The notes below the pieces were generated by a model. The model ran no database searches. It worked only from the letters and a program-made list of their open reading frames with translations, and was not told the DNA's origin. From Avena insularis (Eukaryota > Streptophyta > Magnoliopsida > Poales > Poaceae): a stretch of 64,000 nt of DNA. Every line of letters begins with the position of its first letter. The stretch's first letter is position 1. A program made the position numbers and the translations under genes. Of the stretch, positions 57,145-64,000 are shown piece after piece. The stretch spans positions 468,392,744-468,456,743 of the forward strand of contig CM042697.1 of NCBI GenBank assembly GCA_023614405.1, given 5' to 3'.

Positions 57145-60100
57145 CTATTGTCTATACACAGCAGAATAGTATTTCCATTTCGGGTCTAGGACTTCTGCAT
57201 CCAAGAATCCCGCCAATTCCTCCTGAATTGCTCATACGCGATCCTTTGGCAGAAGACCGTCTCGTAGACGTTCGATCTGATTTAAAAAAGGAGTCAGCCT
57301 ATATGAATGAAACTAAACACATTTTTTTTGAAATTAAAAACTATAGAAATTGTTTACGTACGTGGAGTTGCTCTAAATTTCTGCCCTTATCATCGCACGT
57401 CTGCCGGATGAACTCACAAACATAGTATCCACAGAGATTGTTACCTGGTCCCTGCGTCAGGCACTTTACGAGAACAGAGTTCAATCAAAATAATAATCAA
57501 GCATGATAATAACTGTATCAAAACTAGAATCAAAGAGATGCGCGGATATAGCTAGTGGTGCTTGCATCTAGTGCTTCAAATGTAAGCTCCTCTTTCCAAA
57601 CACCCCTAGCCTTTTTGGTGAACCTTTTCCAAGCGCTGCCCGACGAAGAAAACGAATAAAATAAGTTATTAAGTACTTGATATCATAAAATTCACGAACG
57701 TTGCCGATATAGTGTCGTAATGATTAGAATTACCACTGGAGAAGTATCTGCATGTCCTTCCACGTCTCAAGAGGTTTATGTTTCGAGTCCATGACTAGTA
57801 CACGCCCTTTGTCAAGTTGAATGATTAACAGAATATAGTGGAAGCTGCGAATGCATAACTAATCAATTATATACTTAACATCGAGTAAGCGAAATAGAAA
57901 GTGTATACAAGACAATAACACTCACTGGAAGTTGTAAGGAAATAGTATTTCCCTTTTGGTTTCTTGAAACCTTAACGCGTGTACTATATTATCCTCCGTA
58001 TCCTGGGGGCTTATTTTGAGATTAGCTTCATGAACCCAATATGGGTCAATGAAGCCAATGTCATAGATTTGTCCTCTGCTGCATTCGAGAATATTCATTC
58101 TGCATATTACAGTATGATTATATACATGCAATAAACAAAATAATATAGCTGGAGACTAAATTAATTACAGAATTAGTACTTACAGATAATAGGCACTGAT
58201 GATCGATTTGTCCAAGGCGTCTTGATTGAATAATTGAAATAGTTAATCAAATTCAATGGATATCATGTCATCCCTTTCTTTTCCATGATGCTTTTTGTAA
58301 CCTCAACTATCCGATTAGCCCGGCGGACGTGGCATGCATGTACCAGTTATGCAATCTTCGCATTTTTGTTGAAAGATTGTTTACCTCCTCAGGTTTGACG
58401 AGAGGTTTGTCGTACTGGTATTTGTATGCTACTTCACTCACGGGGAAGAACTCTAACGGGATAAGTATCTGGCAATACTCATACCTTGAGCAGTGGCAGC
58501 TTCTCCGTATTGTGCAACTACCTCTGGATCATACTGCTCTTCGGCCCCATATTTGCTCGACCCCACATTGGTTTGAGAAATCACCTTGAGAGGGGCGCAA
58601 GTCTATTTTGCTTGTTCTCCGAGCTGGGCAACAGATTTCCCGCTTGCATCAGTACTGCTCTTCGAGGCTTTTTGTGCCGCATGTGACTTGAGAATAGAAC
58701 GGTCATAGTCTGATGACAGCTTTGGCTCGGGTTGATGAAGATTCTTTAGCATTTTAAACACTTTGGCTTTTTCTTCTTTGGTGCTGGGGAACTCTGGCTC
58801 TTTCGGCCGCCTCAGCTTAGCTTAAAACTGTCGTTTCAAGATCAACGATCGCGCGATCTCCTCTTGATCAAGATCATAAGCTCTCTTGGGAGGAACCTTT
58901 GGTACTTTTGAAGAGGCTCTCATTGTGACGACGGCATTCGACCTGGAGACGGGTGAGGCGGCGGCGAAGATGGCCTTGGCGTGTGATTTCGAAGCACGAT
59001 ACATTCCTTCGGCCATAGAATGGTGACGTTTTTTGCGTCACCCAGCATAGTCACATCCCCTTCACCAGCAGGGTAGTGGAGATCCAAAACCTCAAAGGTG
59101 GACATGATTTCATCCACGCCGCAACAGCGTAGCCCTCTGGAACCGGACGACAGTGGTAAGTTGGTGTGGGTCCAATTGGTAAGGCATAGCCGACCGCCAC
59201 CTTCATTGATATGTTCACAACTTTGACATGTAGCTCGCAGTGTGTCATCTCTATGATATCATCCACTGGGTAGCCAACAGGAGCCATCGTCGGTGCATCA
59301 TCGTCATCGCCATTGTCATCATCCGGGACCTCGGTGGAAGCCACACTGCTTTTTCGATTATTCGATAGGCCGGTAGCATCGAATGCAGTGTGCTGCTGAG
59401 ATGGTCCGGTAGTACTTTGCTCTTTAAGTGCGTTAATTTCATCGTGTTGTTGCTTTAATCGTTCTTTAATTAAACGCATTCGCTCTTTCTGACTATCTGC
59501 TTCAACTGCCGCCCAGTCCTTTCTCCTCTGACGGCTTCTATCAGGATATTTCTTCCTCTCTTGAAACCAGCCTCCATGGTTGGGAGCCTCTTGTGCCTCG
59601 TGTTCATCCATCATGTTCCTTATTTCCAAGGGCGAGTGTGAGCTCATCATTCTCTCTATCGGGAATGAAGTCCCCATCTTTAACAGCCTTTACTGCTTTT
59701 CTGATCCTCTCGATTGGCAAGGGGTCTTCTTTATGTCGTATGTTATATATACACCTCCCTTCCGAGTCCAACATGCCCCCATGCCCGTAAAACCAATTCC
59801 TTGCACGTTCTACCCAATCGTATGTCTCTGGGGTGATCTTTTTATCACGCAGTTCCTGCTCAAGTTTCTCCCACTTAGGAATGCCAACCCTGTAGCCACC
59901 TTGCCCCATAGTATGGTGATACTTCTTGTTAGCAGCATTCAGCTTATTCGTTTCAGACATTTTCTTAGCCTTTTCTGATTTCTTGTATTCCACAAACTCA
60001 GCCCAGAATGGTTTTATCTTCTCAAACTGAATATTCTTAAAATCGGGAGTCTTCTTTTTCACGACATAGTCAAGGTGCAATCTCTTCTTCCAGTTGGTGA

Positions 60101-60805
60101 AACACTGGGCCATCTTCTTCAAAGCCCACTCCCTGACCTTAGCCTTCATGGCTCTCCCATGTTGTAAGGCGTCCTCAACTGGATCCTCCGCATTTGGATC
60201 CAGCTCTATCTTCGGTAGTTTGAAATTAACCATGAGCCTCTTCCACAGTAAATCTTGGCGTAGTTAGGGACAAATAAACATGTTCCCTCTTCATCCGCAT
60301 TAGCAGGCCTATTCCAATTTCTAATGGTGATCGGGATTAAGTCCCTAACGATTACTCCGCATTGTGCCACAAATTTGGTTGCGACAACTTCGGGAGCTGT
60401 CGGTTTGCCGTCTTCAGCGACATATTCGATCCTGAACCTCTCATGGTCTTGCAACTTTTTGGTTGGGCCTCGTCTGCTCTTTTCAGTAGATTCCTTCGAT
60501 TCGGAGGGCTAAAAGAAGAAAGATCGTCGTTACTATTTCTATATAGATAGCATATGATTAATTAATGAATTGATTTATATTACATGCACCTCGCCGGAGC
60601 GGTCGTCTTCTCGATTACACAAGGCATCGCCTTCTCCCTCGCGGAAGGCAACACCTTCAACCTCAAACAAGTTGTCTATTCCGGTAAAAAGAGGATCACC
60701 CTCACCGGAGTTGTTCAGAAACATTGATACGTCTAAATTATCTTCCCCACGGATCACACCTTGGATCAACTCTTCCTTTTCTTCGTCTCTGACGTGTGGG
60801 TCCAT
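57145..60805 (-). pseudogene. CACTA accessory protein: Transposase_24-like region fused to Ulp1/C48 protease
   Basis: Exon 1 (60805-60590, ATG to 72 codons, acidic) joins in phase across a gt-ag intron to exon 2 at 60508. Exon 2 includes KLQDHERFRIEYV and FKLPKIELD; a basic region (YHHTMGQGGYRVGIPKW, about 59920-59870; WVERARNWFYGHGG) typical of plant En/Spm Transposase_24; then KERMRLIKERLKQQ coiled-coil and an ELHVKV...YHCRPVPEGYAV segment. Downstream exons give a C48 peptidase with His (57838, FHYILLI), Asp (57787, VMDS) and Cys (57431, NNLCGYYVC), so all three catalytic residues are kept. Damage: frameshifts near 60255 and 59610, a stop near 58820 and TGA at 57232. Such proteins are thought to act in transposition or silencing control; non-functional here as read. 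Confidence 0.75.
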
Positions 60806-61005
60806 ATTTTCTGCATAGGTGGAAAAACGAATAAGTCAAAGCGGCTAAAGGAGAAAGTTACGAATAAGTCAAAGCGGCTAACGAATATTTTCCGGATCGA
60901 AGGTGAAACCCTAATATATACGTACACAATAATAAAAATGAAGAGAAACCCTAAACCCTAAGGCTATGAGAGGGTAACATGAGTATAAGGCTACAAAAGG
61001 TCTTC

Positions 61006-62146
61006 GATCTATCTATGGTCTTGATCTCGGTCTTCAATCTCGATCTCGATATCGTATTCTACCGAGGATAACCAAATCACCGGAAAGAAAGGGAAACAAT
61101 CAACACATGGCATCGATGCAATGCTCAAGCAATGATGATGATACGACAAGTTAATGTGCATTGGAATGTAACCCTAAAGCATGCTCGACAAGTTAATCGG
61201 GGTTCCGAGGGGCGCAAACCCTAACTCAAGGAACTCCGGAATCACCTGCTAGGGTTACTACGGTGTTCTAATTAAACTTGTCATTTAATTAGATCTATCT
61301 ATGGTCTTGATCTCGGTCTTCGATCTCGATCTCGATATCGTATTCTACCGAGAAGAACCAAATCACCGGAAAGAAAGGGAAACAATCAACACATGGCATC
61401 GATGCAATGCTCAAGCTATGATGATGATACGACAAGTTAATGTGCATTGGAATGTAACCCTAAAGCATGCTCGACAAGTTAATCGGGGTTCCGAGGGGCG
61501 CAAACCCTAACTCAAGGAACTCCGGAATCACCTGTTAGGGTTACTAGGGTGTTCTAATTAAACTTGTCATTTAATTAGATCTATATATGGTCTTGATCTC
61601 GGTCTTCGATCTCGATCTCGATATCGTATTCTATCGAGAAGAACCAAATCACCGGAAAGAAAGGGAAACAATCAACACATGGCATCGATGCAATGCTCAA
61701 GCAATGATGATGATACGACAAGTTAATGTGCATTGGAATGTAACCCTAAAGCATGCTCGACAAGTTAATTGGGGTTCCGAGGGGCGCAAACCCTAACTCA
61801 AGGAACTCCGGAATCACCTGTTAGGGTTACTAGGGTGTTCTAATTAAACTTGTCATTTAATTAGATCTATCTATGGTCTTGATCTCGGTCTTCGATCTCG
61901 ATCTCGGTATCGTATTCTACCGAGAAGAACCAAATCACCGGAAAGAAAGGGAAACAATCAACACATGGCATCGATGCAATGCTCAAGCTATGATGATGAT
62001 ACGACAAGTTAATGTGCATTGGAATGTAACCCTAAAGCATGCTCGACAAGTTAATCGGGGTTCCGAGGGGCGCAAACCCTAACTCAAGGAACTCCGGAAT
62101 CACCTGTTGGGGTTACTAGGGTGTTCTAATTAAACTTGTCATTTAA
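61006..62146. repeat. 286-bp tandem repeat, four copies
   Basis: Copies start at 61006, 61292, 61578 and 61864 with only a few substitutions between them. Each begins gatctat(c/a)tatggtcttg and ends at cttgtcatttaa. Copies 2-4 share an unbroken 69-codon plus frame; copy 1 has it broken. The repeat lies between the CACTA gene start and its promoter, so on minus it would be 5' leader or intron. Confidence 0.92.
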
Positions 62147-62339
62147 GTTGTTGAACAATGCATGATTATATCATAGATAGATAGTTCTCATTTTTCTGAA
62201 CATTTTGGTATATTATTTGTATTTTTCTGTATTACAGATTAAAAGTTATTGAATTTACAAGTTTTATTCAAATTCTGAAATTATTAAATCAAATGTTTAA
62301 ACCTTTTGCACCATAGTAACAACTAGCCATAGTGGCTGA

Positions 62340-62815
62340 CAGGTGGGGCCCGGAGCCACCTCAGCAGCCACGCAAGCAAAGGGGAAACAGAGGATGTGGA
62401 GCCACCTCGCCACGCAAGCAAAGGGGAAACAGAGGTGGGGCCCGGAGCCACCTCACCGCCGCTGTCAAGGAGGACGCGGCCGCCGTGGCCGTGGACAAGG
62501 AGGACGCGGAGGTGGAGAAGCAGCCGTGACAGTGCACCACCCGATCGAAGCCGCCGCCACGAGCAGCAGAGAGGGAGGAGGACAGAGGCGGGGAGGCGCC
62601 GTGCACGGCGTGCGGCGGTGGGGAAAAGATGCGGCGGTCGTCAGCGGGAAGAGACCTTGGCGCGTTCGTCAGCAGGAAGAGGCGCGGCGGCGTCGTCGAG
62701 GAAGGAGCGCTTCTGAGGCTTGTGGCGGCCGAGTGAGGCGTTAACGACGGCAGGAGGCGGGCGGCAAGCAACTGGCGTCGTCGATGAGAAGCAAGAAGAG
62801 AAGCGAGAAGAAGAA
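62340..62815 (-). other. GC-rich CACTA leader
   Basis: It includes a near-duplicate gccacgcaagcaaaggggaaacagagg segment (62368-62395, 62408-62435). A 136-codon minus frame (62361-62771) is alanine/proline/serine-rich with no domain. It could be a leader exon of the CACTA transcript. Confidence 0.4.
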
Positions 62816-62816
62816 G

Positions 62817-62826
62817 TTATATAAAG
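62817..62826 (-). promoter_or_regulatory. TATA box of the CACTA gene
   Basis: ctttatataa on minus is followed by a pyrimidine-rich leader (cttcttcttctcgc). It lies just inside the right subterminal repeats, 2 kb upstream of the coding start. Confidence 0.5.
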
Positions 62827-63031
62827 GGAGGTATCGTCGGTTGGTGGCTCCAACCGGGACTAAAAATATACGTCCGGTTGGAGCCACTAACCGGGACGTA
62901 TAGTCTAATTTTAGCAAGAAGGCAGAGGCTTTAGTCGGTTGGTGGCTCCAACCGGGACGTATTCCCCTGTTTTCAAAGTTTTTCAGTTATTTTCTCTCTG
63001 TTTCCGCCTTATTTTTTATTTTGGGGTTTAA

Positions 63032-63705
63032 ATTTGTAATGTTTTTAAATGATAATTACTTTGGAATTTAGAAAAACTTTAAACATAAAAAGTGTTTGAA
63101 TTTGAATAACTAATTCGAAACCATTTTACATTTTGAAAAATAATTAATGTAACCATTTAAACTATGAACCATTTAAAATTAATAATGAAATAACTTATAT
63201 TTTTTAAATATTAATTTGGAATTTAGAAAAACTTTAAACATAAAAAGTGTATGGATTTGAATAAATAATCCAAAACCAATTTATATTTTTAAAAAATAAT
63301 TAATGTAACCATTTAAAATTAATAATGAAATAACTTATATTTTTTAAATATTAATTTGGAATTAAGAAAAACTTTAAACATAAAAAGTGTATGGATTTGA
63401 ATAAATAATCCAAAACCATTTTCTATTTTTAAAAAATAATTAATGTAACCATTTAAAATTAAAAATGAATTAACTTATATTTTTTAAATATTAATTTGGA
63501 ATTTAGAAAAACTTTAAACATAAAAAGTGTATGGATTTGAATAAATAATTCAAAACCATTTTCTATTTTTAAAAAATAATTAATGTAACCATTTAAAATT
63601 AAAAATGAATTAACTTATATTTTTTAAATATTAATTTGGAATTTAGAAAAACTTTAAACATAAAAAGTGTTTGGATTTGAATAAATAATTCAAAACCATT
63701 TTCTA
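63032..63705. repeat. 140-bp AT-rich tandem repeat
   Basis: The marker gaaaaactttaaacataaaaagtg recurs at 63071, 63226, 63366, 63506 and 63646, a period of 140 bp apart from the first, diverged copy. It is more than 80% A+T and noncoding. Confidence 0.9.
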
Positions 63706-63766
63706 TTTTAGGTGCGGAGTGTACCTTGTCCCGGATGGTGTCACCAACCGAGACTAAAGATGAAAA

Positions 63767-63818
63767 ATGGCGCGTCCACACACATGCATAATATGGCGCG
63801 TCCACACACATGCATAAT
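63767..63818. repeat. 26-bp direct duplication
   Basis: atggcgcgtccacacaca... occurs twice without a gap, near the right end of the visible CACTA sequence. Confidence 0.85.
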
Positions 63819-64000
63819 AATAGGAGACGAGCATCGTTAGAACTTGCATTGGATCTCTGAAGAAACCACATATTGCGAGTCTAAAAATGATTTTTTCAAA
63901 AAATCACGGGCGATAGATCATGTACCTATAGTACAAACCGGACCCACTTCCTACCGATTCGGCAGACATTTGTCTTTTTTACCCGGGATGGACAAAAAGG

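Larger units (their letters stand above)
56669..64000 (-). mobile_element. CACTA element (left end in window, right end outside)
   Basis: It starts CACTAGTGCAGAG after TAC (56666-56668) and continues with several ttagtcccggtt repeats (56705-56850), the classic Triticeae CACTA subterminal pattern. Similar cgggac/ggagccac repeats reappear at 62840-62960 and 63720-63760, near the other end. It encodes an accessory gene on minus (57145-60805). No main (TNP2-type) transposase is visible. It inserted into the right part of block B. Confidence 0.85.

Noticed and set aside
61301..62082. Three repeated 69-codon frames as a gene family
   Set aside because: They follow from near-identical tandem copies; no independent sign of selection, and the strand is opposite to the CACTA gene.
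1..64000. CRISPR arrays, bacterial operons, riboswitches, tRNA or rRNA genes
   Set aside because: The sequence is plant nuclear DNA with plant transposons. I saw no tRNA-like or rRNA-like segment; the tandem repeats lack CRISPR-type short repeats with unique spacers.

Overview
This window reads as intergenic, transposon-dominated DNA from a grass, most likely Triticeae (wheat, barley, rye or Aegilops). The evidence is BARE/Angela-type copia LTRs, Stowaway and Tourist MITEs, CACTA elements with TTTAGTCCCGGTT-like subterminal repeats, a Tat-type gypsy element with an antisense ORF, and spliceosomal introns. No clearly functional host gene was found. Identifications rest on reading the sequence and recalling family features; no database search was run.

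Layout. 1-11225: minus-strand copia elements. A damaged element (5' LTR 9336-11225, interior 4347-9335, broken 3' LTR 3067-4346) is interrupted by the 5' LTR (1173-3066) of a related copy that runs off the left edge. 11226-16350: one end of a hAT element, then 'block A', a LINE ORF2 remnant that received a 1.39-kb CACTA derivative (11833-13222, TSD AGA), then low-repeat DNA. 16361-18077: a Tourist MITE and a 1.3-kb Harbinger-type element (TSD TTA) carrying a spliceable gene-like ORF. 18.1-29.5 kb: a poly(A) non-LTR element (19693-21115), Stowaway MITEs, a tandem TRIM-like array (25.2-26.05 kb), a MITE, a Helitron 3' terminus (27036-27066) and unclassified AT-rich DNA.

29738-53112 is one nested stack whose layers are each flanked by matching target-site duplications (TSDs). 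A minus-strand poly(A) element (TSD TGA[C/T]TGATGTCT-like) contains a 9-bp-TSD inverted-repeat element (CACAACCAA). That holds a hAT element (TCCCCAAG) and a long LTR unit (GTATC). The long LTR unit in turn holds a Tat gypsy element (GGTAG) and a solo LTR (AGGGG). The host of the stack is 'block B', a paralogue of block A, so A and B act as each other's empty sites. 53113-56668: the rest of block B with Stowaway MITEs and a second poly(A) element (54672-55780). 56669-64000: a CACTA element with only its accessory gene (plant-transposase-like region followed by a Ulp1/C48 protease, minus strand), a 286-bp four-copy tandem repeat, a GC-rich leader with a TATA box and a 140-bp AT-rich repeat; its right end lies outside the window.

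All transposon proteins here carry stops or frameshifts. The only intact-looking protein-coding possibility is the small two-exon ORF inside the Harbinger element. The strongest leads are the fully ordered nest, that captured-gene candidate, the hairpin modules in the small CACTA element and in the gypsy 3' region, and the CACTA element that seems to lack its main transposase.
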